NCBI GenBank assembly: GCA_004123355.1 | Contig: SCHM01000002.1 | Location: forward strand, 5,739,569-5,803,568 | DNA: 64,000 nucleotides | Direction of reading: 5' to 3' | Source of the DNA: Amphirosellinia nigrospora | Lineage: Eukaryota; Ascomycota; Sordariomycetes; Xylariales; Xylariaceae | Part shown: piece after piece, positions 1 to 9,991 of the stretch | Position numbering within the stretch: the stretch's first letter is position 1 | Layout: every line of letters starts with the position of its first letter | The notes under the pieces: generated by a model | Seen by the model: only the letters and a program-made list of their open reading frames with translations | The model's database searches: none | Told to the model about the DNA's origin: nothing | Program-made: the position numbers and the translations under genes

Positions 1-815
1 TCAAGTTCATCTTCGAGAAGGTCGTGCCTCGGTTTGTAGATTCTGCTGCGAAACTCGACATCATTGGTCTCGGAGACGGCGCGGATGCCGTGGAGACGTA
101 CCTGAACAACAATGTGACGTGGAACCGCTTGGGCGGCCGCATTAATTGCTTTGCGTCTGTCGGTGGACATTTTCCGACTTGGGAGCTCAAGTGCGACGGC
201 TTGCGCCAGTTCTTGGAAGATGTGAGTTTACGCCATTTTAACATCCATTTCCCGTCCCCTCTTGCCATATCCCAGATCAAGGTCCGTCCACTAACAAACT
301 CCCAGCGTAGCCGCGCCTACGTGCCCTCCGCCGAGCCTCTAGGCATGATCCTCGCAGTCCCACCGGCAACCGCGCGACAACGACCTTCACGGACTTCGGC
401 TGCCCCGTCTTCAGCGCCGGCGAACCGTTCCACGTCGAGACGCTCTTCATCGCCTCGCACGTCACGGTGCTCAACTGGGCAGGAAGTCGCGGATACCTCT
501 ACCGAGACCAAGCCTTACAAGAACCCCGTCTTCACGGTTGGTTTCACCGATGGCCCTGAGGATAGTAATGATTGGAGCGATTACAACGAAGGTGGTGAGG
601 GTGCTGTGGAAGAGGCAAAGGATGATGGTGCCCGTCCAGGTGAATTGGTCGTCGTTCCAGGAGACGACATGATAACGGAGGAAATGGATCGAAAGGAGAA
701 TAGAGGCGATGAGCAGGATAGCCCGAGCATGCTGGGAAAGATCGGCAACGATACGTTATCTGCGCTGAAAGCGGCAATGGTAGCGACCACGTTGAACGAT
801 CCTGAGAAAGCATGA
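1..815 (+). CDS. Arb2-domain protein, C-terminal part (5' partial)
   Basis: The gene enters from the left edge, so its start is missing. The protein shows the end of an alpha/beta-hydrolase-like Arb2 fold: a strand reading IIGLGDGADAVE, a GGRINCFASVGGH segment, then SAEPLG and a FGCPVFSAGEPFHVET block that matches the C-terminus of the Arb2/FAM172A family. In fission yeast Arb2 belongs to the Argonaute siRNA chaperone complex, and the same domain occurs on class II histone deacetylases, so a role in silencing is an inference from family. An 84-base intron (222-305) interrupts the domain. The conserved block lies in a different frame from both ends, implying small losses near 350-365 and near 480 that together restore frame. 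The acidic tail of about 100 residues ends in TAA or TGA at 813-815. It is convergent with the next gene. Confidence 0.72.
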   Translation, partial: KFIFEKVVPRFVDSAAKLDIIGLGDGADAVETYLNNNVTWNRLGGRINCFASVGGHFPTWELKCDGLRQFLEDVSLRHFNIHFPSPLAISQIKVRPLTNSQRSRAYVPSAEPLGMILAVPPATARQRPSRTSAAPSSAPANRSTSRRSSSPRTSRCSTGQEVADTSTETKPYKNPVFTVGFTDGPEDSNDWSDYNEGGEGAVEEAKDDGARPGELVVVPGDDMITEEMDRKENRGDEQDSPSMLGKIGNDTLSALKAAMVATTLNDPEKA

Positions 816-1400
816 AGGCTTGCGTTAACGATAGGTATTCCTTTCCCCACTCATCTTCAATCCCTGGCCTGGCTTATTCCTTCTAGCTGTCGTCCTTTTT
901 TAGTGGTAGTCACCATGTGATAGCTAGATATTGGTGGATATGGTATCAACACAGCACATGAGAACGTGAAGAGTTTACATAATTTGATGTCTAGCTAGCT
1001 GAACTAGACACAGGCAATTTGCCAAGGGTCGTGACATAGCTATAGTGGCCAGTCATCAAAATGGGATTAAATAGGAGAAATGGTTTTTTTTAATTGTTCC
1101 ACTTACCAACTCCCACCCCGGAGAGACGACCTTTTTGATGTCCCAGTTACATTTGACGTGATATATATACAACATATAAGACAGCACAGACCCCTTCCTT
1201 GGCTACATGCCGCTTCGTTTAGTATTGGCACATTGTCATGTGCGAGTAATTAGTTTCCATAAGGAGGGAATCATACTAGTGCACGATATCGCACTGGAGG
1301 CACGATAGACGACTACAGCGTGATGCACACTCGTATCTAGGGGCCAACTCTCTTCCTAGCAAGAGGAAGCCCCAGTAGGTCCATAGCATATTAATAATGT
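816..1400. other. Intergenic, between two convergent 3' ends
   Basis: The stretch separates the stop codons of two converging genes and should hold their 3' untranslated regions. It is AT-rich with short T runs. I see no coding or RNA gene in it. Confidence 0.6.
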
Positions 1401-3220
1401 TCAAAAGAAACCCAAACCGATCAAGCCGAGAAAAGCGACTGAAAGGGTACTGGGCGCCTCCAACTCATCCAAGACCTCCTGCGCGCGACGCGTGCGTTCT
1501 TTAATAACATTCTCCTCCGCCGCCCAGCGACCAGGCGTCGCCGTCTTCGCCGCATCGCCCCAGAGACCTAGACCGAACCAGGAACCGCTACTACTGGGTG
1601 CGGTAGCCTCTTTCTCGCGCTCCTCGCGCGCCAGCCGCGCGCCATCTTAGCCCAGTTCTCTAGTCCGCTCGTCAGACATTCCTTGCAAGTCTTCTTTGCG
1701 TCGGCGTCAGACGCGCCCGGGGTGAGGTTGTGGAGCTGCTCCTCGGCGAGGTCGACGGCTTCGCGCGTCCAGGCTAGGCCGTCCTCGCGGCCGTTGGCGC
1801 TGTTCTTGTTGCTCGCGTAGATGATCTCCCCAATGTAGAGGTTTAGCCCGGCTTCTTCGCAGCGCTCCTTCGCGTCGCGCACGGGTGCGGACTCGCCGTC
1901 GTCGGGCGCGGGCGGGTATGCGGGGGTGCGACGAAGCGCTTGATTGTGGAGAGGACATTATCGGCCGTCCAAGGGGTGTCCGAGGGCGCCTTTGATTTGT
2001 GAGGTGATGTAGGTCTTGGTTTTCCCCGCGATTCGGGCAGAGAGCGGCGGGCTCGGAGGACGGAGAGGAGGATGGGAGCGCGGTGGAGACGTCCCCGCTG
2101 CGCGCCTTGTGCGCCGCTAGCGCGGTGAGGGCGTCGAGGATATTCGTCGACGGCGAGCGTGCGTCGGCGCGGAGGACGTAGGATTGCCGGTCGTACGGCA
2201 CCTCGGCCGGCAGCACGGACTCTGAGGCCAGGGACAGCGCCTGTTCGTAAAACTCCATCGCGACGCTGGGCATATCCTTGAATTCGAGCCACGACGCATA
2301 CGCCAGTGCCGCGTCCATCTTCTGCTTCGAGGAGAAGCCCCGCGTCATTAGGATCCGCTTGTAAAAGACCTCGGGCTCGACGTATGCGCGCTCGCAATTC
2401 TCCTCGAGGGCGCCTTCTCTGAACCGAAGGGATGGGTTTCGGGTTTCGGTTCGAGGGGCCGATGACGGTGCTGGCGGGGAACACGAGATGGCGCGTCGTG
2501 TCGACGACGTGGTCGTCGAGCTGTTCGGCGGCTCTCGCGGCCAGCATCAAGGCCTCGTAGTATCCTCTCCGCCACGGCTCGCCCTTTGCCGTGATATCGT
2601 AGCTCGAATTGTCGATCCCGTCGACCCCAACAGCGCCCTCGTTCAGATGCTCCAATCCTGCGCCTTCGATATTCTTATCCTCCAGCCTCTCGATGACGTT
2701 CGTGGCGTATTCCCCGATCACGACCCAGTCTGTCTCGATCCAATCGGTCCGGTCGGGTCCCCATTTCGCTATGCGGAACCGCAGCCTCGTTATGAAACCC
2801 CATTCATGCGGGTCGGGTATTTCCTCTCGAGCCATTCCTGCTGTACGCTATAATAGGCTATCAACGAGAATCCGACTATAGCCCAGAGATAGACCGTGTA
2901 TTTAAATCCCAGCACCACCTCGTAGACAAGCCATCGTTTCCGCTCCGTCGTCAGGTATCGGAACTGGTGGTTTTTGGCCAAGGGAGGGCGAGGAAGGGAA
3001 ACTGTGGTCGCCCCCGCGAGGCGAGCTGGGCGTGTCTTATAAGCAGGCGGGCCGGGGTCCGGTTTGGGGATTTGAGGGAGGGGAGGAGGGGGAGTCGTCG
3101 GATGACGATGCGGCGTTGCATATTTGCACCTGAACGAGAGCTTTCTTCGCGAAGTCGGCTGGGGTATTTGGCGCTTCGTTTGTAATATCAGGGGCCGCGC
3201 AACATGTTGCAATAGCTCAT
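1401..3220 (-). CDS. Conserved fungal membrane-anchored TPR protein (probably mitochondrial)
   Basis: The N-terminus is basic and proline-rich (PPPPLPQIPKPDPGPPAYK), as in a mitochondrial presequence. A single hydrophobic helix follows (YTVYLWAIVGFSLIAYYSV), then a conserved PDPHEWGFITRLRFR block and helical TPR-like repeats such as AALAYASWLEFKDMPSVAM. The chain ends in a second hydrophobic segment (VAFLGLIGLGFF) just before the stop. I recognise the family as widespread in filamentous ascomycetes without a proven function; some automatic annotations give it an unrelated permease name, which nothing here supports. Reading requires frame changes near 2826, 2425, 2060, 1900 and 1600. At 2826 and 2060 one C added to a C run restores the conserved sequence. 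The start is uncertain: ATGs at 3220 and 3205 are out of frame with the next block. Confidence 0.65.
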
Positions 3221-3374
3221 CCTGGGTAGTGGGCAACTATTGCCTTTGTTCAGCCTCGCATTAAAACGCGTTCACATTCAAGATCCTAGATGTTAGCGAA
3301 CTATGCATTGCGGAGGTTTAATCAATCCTTGTCTACTTAGGTTAAAGTTTGAAAATACGGGGAGTGGGGTACAT

Positions 3375-3565
3375 CAGAGGGAGTCGGCCAAAACACTACA
3401 CAAGTACCTACTGCACCACAGCCTATACAGTCTTAATCTTACGATTTCTAGTGTTAGTATGTTTCTTAAACACGTATGTGTGTTCTGTGGTGTTACACTT
3501 CACATAGAATAAAAGACTGGGCTTGAAAGTAGTGTTTATTGTATTAAATCTATGTGAAGTGGTAG
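3375..3565 (+). repeat. Dispersed repeat family B, copy 1 (partial)
   Basis: The left end reads GTCGGCCAAAACACTACACA. It matches the ends of similar elements at 8205-8395 (opposite strand) and 46660-46815; a weaker match lies near 48705. The interior is AT-rich and contains a 12-base inverted pair, CACTTCACATAG near 3496 and CTATGTGAAGTG near 3550. It encodes nothing and resembles the end of a short non-autonomous element. Confidence 0.45.
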
Positions 3566-3604
3566 AAGATAGTACCTAGGTACTGAACACACTAAAAAAT
3601 ACCG

Positions 3605-3720
3605 TGTAGCGCCGAGCAAGTCGTCACTAAAATAGAAAGCTTTGCCGGCGAAGCTCTATTTTAAAACGCTGTAAATCAAAGTGCCAAAGCACCTCGATTT
3701 AAGTAACGTGCATACTCCTA
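3605..3720 (-). repeat. Palindromic element shared with 18.04-18.34 kb
   Basis: A 36-base palindrome of the form TAAAATAGA...AAGCTTTGCCGGCGAAGC...TCTATTTTA sits at about 3627-3662. On the minus strand the flanking GTGACGACTTGCTCGGCGCTAC recurs, with transitions, at about 18300-18335 as GTAACAACTTGCTTGGCGCTAC. The pair therefore belongs to one dispersed family, and the differences are mainly C/T and G/A. Confidence 0.5.
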
Positions 3721-4038
3721 GCTCTTAGACCCCCTACGTAAATTTACACTTCCAGAGGGGCTCCGCCCGGGAAGGTTGGACCTCTGGGAACTCGGCCGCC
3801 GGCCCTCTTGCAACGCATATTTTTGGTGGTGGTGTTGTGTTGGTGATGGTGCTGTGTTGGCTGTATTAGTGCTGGTCTCGTATTCGTATTTGAATATAGT
3901 GGTTGTTCGAGGGAAAGCACAGCTTTCCAACAAGGATCAGAGACGAGAATGGCCAAATCTAGGATAGATCAAAAGGAACCTTAGGAATCTACATAGCTGG
4001 TCTACTACTAATGCTAACCGCGCCACCCCCCCCCCCAA

Positions 4039-4125
4039 ACTTTATTATGGATTCGCCAGCCCACCATTCTAACTCACCCATCCTAGCCACTTAGGATGGG
4101 TAAGCTGGCGAATCCATAATAAAGT
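4039..4125. repeat. Hairpin-forming miniature element
   Basis: Perfect 22-base terminal inverted repeats (left arm 4039-4060, right arm 4104-4125, core TTTATTATGGATTCGCCAGC) enclose a second inverted pair, ACCCATCCTA/TTAGGATGGGT. A homopolymer of C precedes it. With only 87 bases and no coding capacity it is MITE-like or a strong cruciform or hairpin. No second copy is visible in this window. Confidence 0.6.
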
Positions 4126-4257
4126 GGGTGCGTAGCCCCTCTCCTACCCCACTCCCCCCGCCTAGCCGCCGCAGCCACTCCCACACGCCACAGCACCCTT
4201 GGAGATTTACGCAGCACACCAGGGATCTTAAGCTAGAAAAAGCTCACATTCATATAA

Positions 4258-4329
4258 GCTGCAGTAGTGTAGTGGTTATCATTCTAGCCTTCCAAGCTTG
4301 AGACCGGCGTTCGATTCGCCGTTGCAGCA
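4258..4329 (+). tRNA. tRNA-Gly (anticodon TCC)
   Basis: A full cloverleaf can be drawn. The acceptor stem GCTGCAG pairs with TTGCAGC. The anticodon loop is CTTCCAA, giving TCC, on a stem with one T-T mismatch. The T stem CGGCG/CGCCG encloses TTCGATT, and the discriminator is A. No intron is present. A T run follows directly, as expected for RNA polymerase III termination. The stem mismatch and the repeat-rich surroundings leave open a tRNA-derived SINE head or a decaying copy. Confidence 0.8.
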
Positions 4330-4394
4330 TTTTTAGTCATCGCTGATATTGTCTTTGCCAGCCGCCAGATATCCTAGCCTAATACATACTTTTT

Positions 4395-4690
4395 GTCAGT
4401 GCTGTCCGTGAGACAACGCGTCAAGGAGGCTGCTCAGCTGTGCGAGATGCATGCCGCCCTCGAGGAGAAGACTCGATCCAGGAACACACAATTTCAGCCA
4501 ACCGCAGCCCCACTACCAATACCAAACCCAGTATTATAATATCAATAGCGTCCGACGATCGCAACGACATCGACAGCTGCAGTATATTTGTTGGCAACGT
4601 CGACTACTCCGTCTCCCCTGAGGAGATCCAGGCCCACTTCTAGAGTATCTTGGCTTCCGCATTACCTTCAGTCGACCGCTTCACAACAAC
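4395..4690 (+). pseudogene. Fragment of nuclear poly(A)-binding protein 2 (PABPN1/Pab2-like)
   Basis: Translated pieces read [20 protein letters not shown], a coiled-coil stretch, and then [20 protein letters not shown] followed by IQAHF, the beta1-alpha1 part of an RRM containing the RNP2 motif. This order and wording are characteristic of nuclear poly(A)-binding protein 2, which binds poly(A) tails and controls their length. The copy lacks an N-terminus, changes frame between the two pieces, carries a stop right after IQAHF, and loses the rest of the RRM apart from faint traces. It is therefore a gene fragment. It starts within 70 bases of the tRNA-Gly, so it may have been moved there by duplication or retrocopying. 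Confidence 0.7.
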
Positions 4691-4833
4691 GGCTATAGTT
4701 TTAAGAGACCAAGGTCCTTGCAATGGCATCCGATGAGCGTCGGCCAACCTACATCTTGAGCCCACCAATTCTTTCGATATTTGCAAAAGCTTACCTATAC
4801 AACACCAGAAATACACACCATACTTATTTCTGC

Positions 4834-5485
4834 CGCACCCGTTTCCCCTTCCATCATATGCTTCTACTCCACAACGTGTGCTAGCCATACCACTATAAGC
4901 TATCAGCTAGAGATTATGTATCGTCATCTATCACGTCCATCAATCATGGCAGCTGCTCCTATGGTTGACGATCTAAGAATTGTGCCGTCAACCTCAAGTT
5001 ACCCGATGGCTCTTTAAAGCGCCCTGATTTCCGAGCTCGCTCAAAACCTGAACGCAGTGCGGCTCGTCAAGAATCCAAGGACGAAATCAAGGATAATGGT
5101 ATTGTGACGGACAAAACGACGCCGTTGTCGCCATTTGGCTACAACGGTATATAGACTCCACATCTCCGCAACAGGTATTTCGTCGGGAGACGTAGATAAC
5201 CAAGATTCCCAAGTACAAATTATGCCCAAGCACAGCTCACCGCGATCACCCATAAATGTCAAACCAACGAGAGGTAAAACAACGACCGAAGCCTCTGAGA
5301 GCGACGAGTCTAATGTATCAGATAAACGCCCAACCCAATCACGAGACGAATTACGTCGAGGATCGGCACACTTGGAAAATCCAGACAGTAAAGTTATATC
5401 ATCCCCGCCCAAACAGCTACAAGCTAACAAAGCGCAGAACTTGGAAGAAGAATTCGCCATTCCTTACCGGACGTAATGGATATCC
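4834..5485 (+). repeat. Tandem duplication, unit 1 (long form)
   Basis: This unit consists of segment X (4834-4972), an insert of about 400 bases, and segment Y (5381-5485). Both X and Y recur immediately downstream without the insert. X ends in a short ATG-led reading frame starting MAAAPMVDD. The insert contains an open, charged stretch with no family I recognise. Differences from the second copy are mostly C/T, for example CATCATATG against TATTATATG. Confidence 0.7.
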
Positions 5486-5733
5486 TGCACCTGTTTCCCT
5501 TTTTATTATATGCTTTTATTCCTGCAACAATATTCTAGCCATACCACTATAAGCTATCAGCTAGAAATTGTGTATCGTTATCTACTACGTCCATCAATCA
5601 TGGCAGCTGCTCCTGTGGTTGACGATCCAGAGAGTAAAGTCAGATCATCCCCGCCCAAACAGCCACAAGCTAACAAAGCGCAGAACTTAGAAGAAGAACT
5701 CGCCATTCCTCACCGGACGTGATGGATATCCTG
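5484..5733 (+). repeat. Tandem duplication, unit 2 (short form)
   Basis: The second unit joins X (5484-5626) directly to Y (5627-5733). The junction GACGAT/CCAGAGAGTAAAG corresponds to sites about 400 bases apart in unit 1. It encodes a complete 40-residue frame from the ATG at 5600 (MAAAPVVDDPESK...AIPHRT), reading through the X-Y junction. No domain is recognised, and whether it is expressed cannot be told from sequence. Confidence 0.7.
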
Positions 5734-6074
5734 AAAAATAAACGAGAATTATAGAGTAGGGCAACTTTTCGGGCGGATCGAGTCATTGAAGTCAGGAATA
5801 GACTGGAAAACCAAGTTAAATTTGCTTTGCTCGGAGTTAGAGATAAAAAACTGAGACCATGCCTCCACGGACGAGCCCTAAACTACAGGTTAGTTCACGG
5901 AGGGCTACCTAGGTAGCTAGTACTACCAAGTGGGTCCAGTACATAGAGATTGGATATATAAAGACCCAAAGCCTCTCCAAATACTGGGAAAAGGTTCAGG
6001 AATTAATAATAATATTAAGCCCTTACCCCTACGCTTCTGCCTACCAGTGACCAAACGGTCTACCTCACTCTGGA

Positions 6075-6225
6075 GCTTAATCACCTGACACATACACGCG
6101 CACACACGCATGAACCTTGAGAGCAACATACGTGGGATGTCACACGGACCTGATCTATGACACAGTACGAGGCTATTCGGAGTCGTACGAATCTCACAAA
6201 GTCTCGCCAGATACACATGTGGAAA
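6075..6225 (-). repeat. Dispersed repeat family A, copy 1
   Basis: On the minus strand this copy reads GTGAGATTCGTACGACTCCG followed by AATAGCCTCGTACTGTGTC, almost the same as 7530-7590 on the plus strand and weaker at 45985-46035. A partial echo (GTGTCACACGGATCT) follows near 6260. It is non-coding. Confidence 0.55.
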
Positions 6226-7319
6226 GGGTAAGTTGTTACATGGATATAATATAGGGACAGTGTCACACGGATCTAGCACACAGCTCGCTAAACACTACCA
6301 TATGGGTTGAGGTAGTCGTACGAGGTGATTGCGAGTCTTAAGCTGTTACACGTATATTGGCTACACAGGCCAACAGAGGTCCGTTTGGGTAGTCCGATAT
6401 TTTGTGTATATAATGGCTACTTAGTCAGGTTCCGAGTCCTCTGCTAGGGAATCTAGAGAGTAAGAGGTCCTTTGACGCCATAGCCAATTATTACATTTGA
6501 AGGAATGAAGCTATTCTCAAGCCCTCAATCAGAGCCCGTGTGACACCCTTATTATAGCATCGCGAGCATTGCTAATGACGGGTCATTCTCGTGGTAGTTG
6601 GGAGTTTGGGAATCCATTCTACCATTTCAAAGACGTTCTAAGGGGTGCGCTGTGACTTACGCTTAACTGCTTATCTCGATGTAAAGCCGGATAGATCATC
6701 ACTTTAGTTATTGTGAGAAGGTATACACTTACAGAGTGGTATTGTCGTCAGGCCTTGAATGATTGAACGCCCTCCAGGCAGTCATACCGGATGCTCTGGT
6801 GTGCCAAGGAACTAATTGTAGAGTTAGGGAATCCTCGATGTCGCCCTGAGTTTACTTAAGTTTTCGTCGTTATATATTCTATATTTAGACTGCCCCTGGA
6901 CGTAGGCTTCGTTGATGGAAGAACTTATTGTAATAGTTGGATCTCTCCAGTATAAAAAACAATCACTACTGTGCTGTAGTGTGTGTAAGCTGAGCGAAGT
7001 AATGCTGGGAGATTCCGTGTTGTATCGCATATCAGCTACAGCTGGGATCTCGATATATGTATCTAGCCCGTTGCAAGTGGGCGGCGAAGGCTCAAAGTCC
7101 TGTTAGAATCAAGAACGGTTTATCGTCAGTTCATGATACGATCGTGAGAGAGAAAAAAACTGCACGTACGGTGTTTAATGACGATCGAGAGTAACAGTGC
7201 TCGCGATGCTATAATAAAGGGAGCATTTATATAAAAAACTGCTCCAGAGCTGGCGAGATAGCAGCAATGATTACATGCCCTAAGCCAATATAACAGGCGC
7301 TCATAAGAGGGCTCGGATT

Positions 7320-7625
7320 ATATTCAAATTAACTAGTAATCGGCTGTGCTGCCAAAGTGCCATGAAGGTCTATTTTCTCCATATCTCCAGGCAGGGGGAT
7401 TCCGTGCCTTCTATACTCGCAAAACCTTCCTATCTATCCTGTTGCCTCACGTACCTCTGTAGAATTGTGTATCCGGAATCTCTGGTGACCGGTCTCGGTC
7501 TTCGGCGAAGGACTAAGACTTCGTGAGATTCGTACGACTCTGAATAACCTCGTATTGTGTCGATAGACGAGGTCTGTGTAACAGCCGAAGACACGTCTTT
7601 CACATGTGAAAAGCGACATCATTAT
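7320..7625 (+). repeat. Dispersed repeat family A, copy 2
   Basis: This is the longest well-kept copy. Landmarks shared with 45785-46100 include TTCAAATTAACTA, GTGCTGCCAAAG, CTCCAGGCAGGGGGATTCCG and GACGAGGTCTGTGTAACA, in the same order and spacing. It shares its 3' half with the copy near 6.1 kb. No terminal repeats or coding sequence are evident. Confidence 0.6.
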
Positions 7626-8204
7626 GACCAATTACTGACATCCGCGGCCGTACGCAAATAATACAACGAGGCCGTCTAGAAGCCCAATCCTCCAGTACCG
7701 CTAGCCAAAGAGCGACTCTATGTAGTTGTCACCAACAAGAAGCTAAGCCTTTCCCATAACTCAAGAACAATATATTGAGGCATATGTAACTACATGTTTG
7801 ATCTGACAAAGTAGGTCTATTGATGAAGCCTTATGCCGCCATTAGGAAACCAAGAAAAGACCAAGAGTTCTGAGAGATTCTCGGAATGATATACTGTTGA
7901 GCTTACCAGCTGCTATTGCAGTACTGGTGTAGTGTTATATATTATGTCTATCAAGTTATTCCTACGTCATACATAGCCCGTCCATTGATTTCGCAATACC
8001 TCTACTACAAGGCCAAAATTTAAACAGATCTTATTGTTGTTAACGAGGTCAGCGAACAATGGTGGCCCTTTGTCTGATCGAAACAAGTCGTTTCACTGCA
8101 TTTTTAGCCCCGGTAGAGAGGATGTACGTGCCCGGACAAAACTTCTATACACGTACTAGAGTACCATAGTCCTAGGTTGTAAAACTATACATTTCATGAG
8201 GTAC

Positions 8205-8395
8205 TTGAGTAGAATAACCAACACATAGGAAGCAAATAAAGAAAAAAAATAACAATAATCAAAGCTTAAACTTTACTCCGTTTATATTGTTGTTATTTTT
8301 AAAAATTCTTTTAGTTCTGTTATTTAACTAAGGAATCGTGGGCTTGAGGAGTTGGAAATATGTGGTGTTTTGGCCGACCCCCTCTGAACATGCCT
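8205..8395 (-). repeat. Dispersed repeat family B, copy 2
   Basis: Read on the minus strand this copy begins GGGGGTCGGCCAAAACACCA and continues into AGTAAAGTTTAAGC, TTATTGTTATT and GTGTTGGTTATTC. It matches 46660-46815 on the plus strand in order and spacing. The body is AT-rich and non-coding. Confidence 0.6.
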
Positions 8396-8472
8396 TGCTG
8401 GGCTTGATGCAGAATTACTTATATCTCCTCCGATAGGTGGCAGAAGCACCACATATTTAGCTCCAGGGAAGG
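8353..8472. repeat. Inverted repeat (about 20-25 bases, arms about 70 apart)
   Basis: GGAAATATGTGGTGTTTTGG at about 8358 is mirrored by CAGAAGCACCACATATTT at about 8450. The left arm lies at the end of family B copy 2, so the arms may be its own end and a second partial copy in the opposite direction. Confidence 0.5.
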
Positions 8473-8803
8473 AGACTCAAATGTTAAAATGATACTTGGT
8501 ACTGAGGAGCTCATCTAGAACAGACTAAATGTTATTGACATTTTCAATTGACTGCCAAAGAGGATGGAATTTTTCCTTGAATCCGACAAAAGGCTAGAAA
8601 TACTGTAGGAAATCCAAGTTAAAAGGAGTGTTCTACTTCCACAACTATAGCAAGCCAGCATTCGCGCCCATCTACAACTGCTTTCGGGGGCCTCGCAAAC
8701 CTCATACAAGCCTGCTTGCATAACCTATTACACTTGGGGAAAACGGCATGGGAGTGCCAGACATTTGGTGGTTTCCTACATTCGTCATCTCGCCAACTCC
8801 CCT

Positions 8804-9991
8804 TTACGCCTCGTTCTCGGGGTTCTTCTCCTCAACGACAGCTGTGGTCGATTCCACGTAGGCGGGTGGGGCCTCAGGGTCCTCCTGGGCATCCAACAGA
8901 CCAGATTTCTCCTCGTCAGCAGCACGCTCGCGGTGAGCCACCTTGTGAGCATATCGACATCTGTGAGAGCTTCGAGAGCCACGACGGCGGACGAATGTGC
9001 GCCAGAGGAAGACAATGAAAGAGCCGAATATCATACCGATACTACTTGTTATGAGCATCTGCGATTATAAGGTAAATCATAAGGGAGGATCAAACTTACA
9101 CGCTAGCCGAGATACCAGCCACGATGCCAATCAGAATGGGGAACAGAACATGCCTCACAAAAACCTTGAAGCCGTGCGCCCAGCCAGTCCTATGGCCCAT
9201 GTGATGAGGATGAGGGCCGTGTCCATGTCCGTGGCCGTGTCCCTCGCCGTGGTGGTGAGGTTGTGGTCCCCGAGAGCCGCCACAGCTCTTAAAGACGCGG
9301 TTAAGTTTCTCAAAAAACAGAGCCTTCCATTTGCATAGTGTGGTGGAACATTCCTTCTGCTTCCCAACGGCGTCCTCGCCGCGGGAGCCGATAGTTTCGA
9401 TTGCGGCGATGGCAAGTTTGCCGGAGAGCGTCTTGACTAGTTGTACTTGGACATTGGGAATACGTTCGACGAATAAGTTGCCGACTTCGACGATTTGAAG
9501 CTCGACGTTGATGAGTTGTAGATCTTCATCATCGTCGGTGGCTATCGCTCCAGTCTGCAGGGCGAAGCCGAGGGGTTGGTTTTTCCAGGCTCGGCCTGGC
9601 CCACCTCGGAAACGCGGTGAACCGTCCTTGCGTCGTTCGGCCATGTTGGGGAGACGGGCGCGGTGAGCGTATCTTGAAGAGGAACCGGGTGCGGGTAAAG
9701 TTCGTACCCGTTCAGAGTAAGACGGTCGGCGCCATCGGTGGATTCGACGTTGAAGTGTAGCTTCAGGTGACTCGGGATCTCTTTGCCGTGCTTGCGGATG
9801 CACCCAGGGCACTCCAAGTCGAGGGTCTGGCTCTGGGGCTCGTTCGAGATGGCCACGTCGGCATCGATTTCGGTCGGTACAGGTAGAGTGGTGATGGAAT
9901 CGTCGTCGGCGATGGTCAGGTCAGGCGGGAGCAGAAGGGCGCTCGTGGCCGCCACCAGCGCGGCGCCAGCGACAAGGGAACGTAGATGCAT
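8804..9991 (-). CDS. Secretory-pathway single-pass membrane protein, fungal DUF7728-like
   Basis: The start at 9991 opens a signal peptide (MHLRSLVAGAALVAATSALL). A luminal domain follows with a CPGC pair and LKLHFNVE and LTLNGYELYP strands. Next come PLGFALQTG and VELQIVEVGNLFVERIPNV segments, a His/Gly-rich linker (HGEGHGHGHGHGPHPHH), one transmembrane helix and a cytosolic tail. The tail contains PPAY, a PPxY motif of the kind bound by WW-domain ubiquitin ligases. The order fits a fungus-specific family with no proven function. One intron near 9059-9101 precedes the last exon; GT at 9101 keeps frame. A frame change near 9640 splits the luminal domain and looks like a one-base error. The gene is divergent from the next one. 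Confidence 0.7.

Larger units (their letters stand above)
3240..4257. other. Gene-poor repeat region
   Basis: No gene is supported here. The stretch holds one copy of a dispersed AT-rich element, a 36-base palindrome, a small hairpin element and a C run, each listed separately. Confidence 0.6.
5734..8803. other. Gene-poor AT-rich region with dispersed repeats
   Basis: About 3 kb without a supportable gene. All open frames are short and none shows a domain. Recognisable content is limited to copies of repeat families A and B and one inverted repeat, listed separately. It separates the duplication from the next gene block. Confidence 0.6.
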
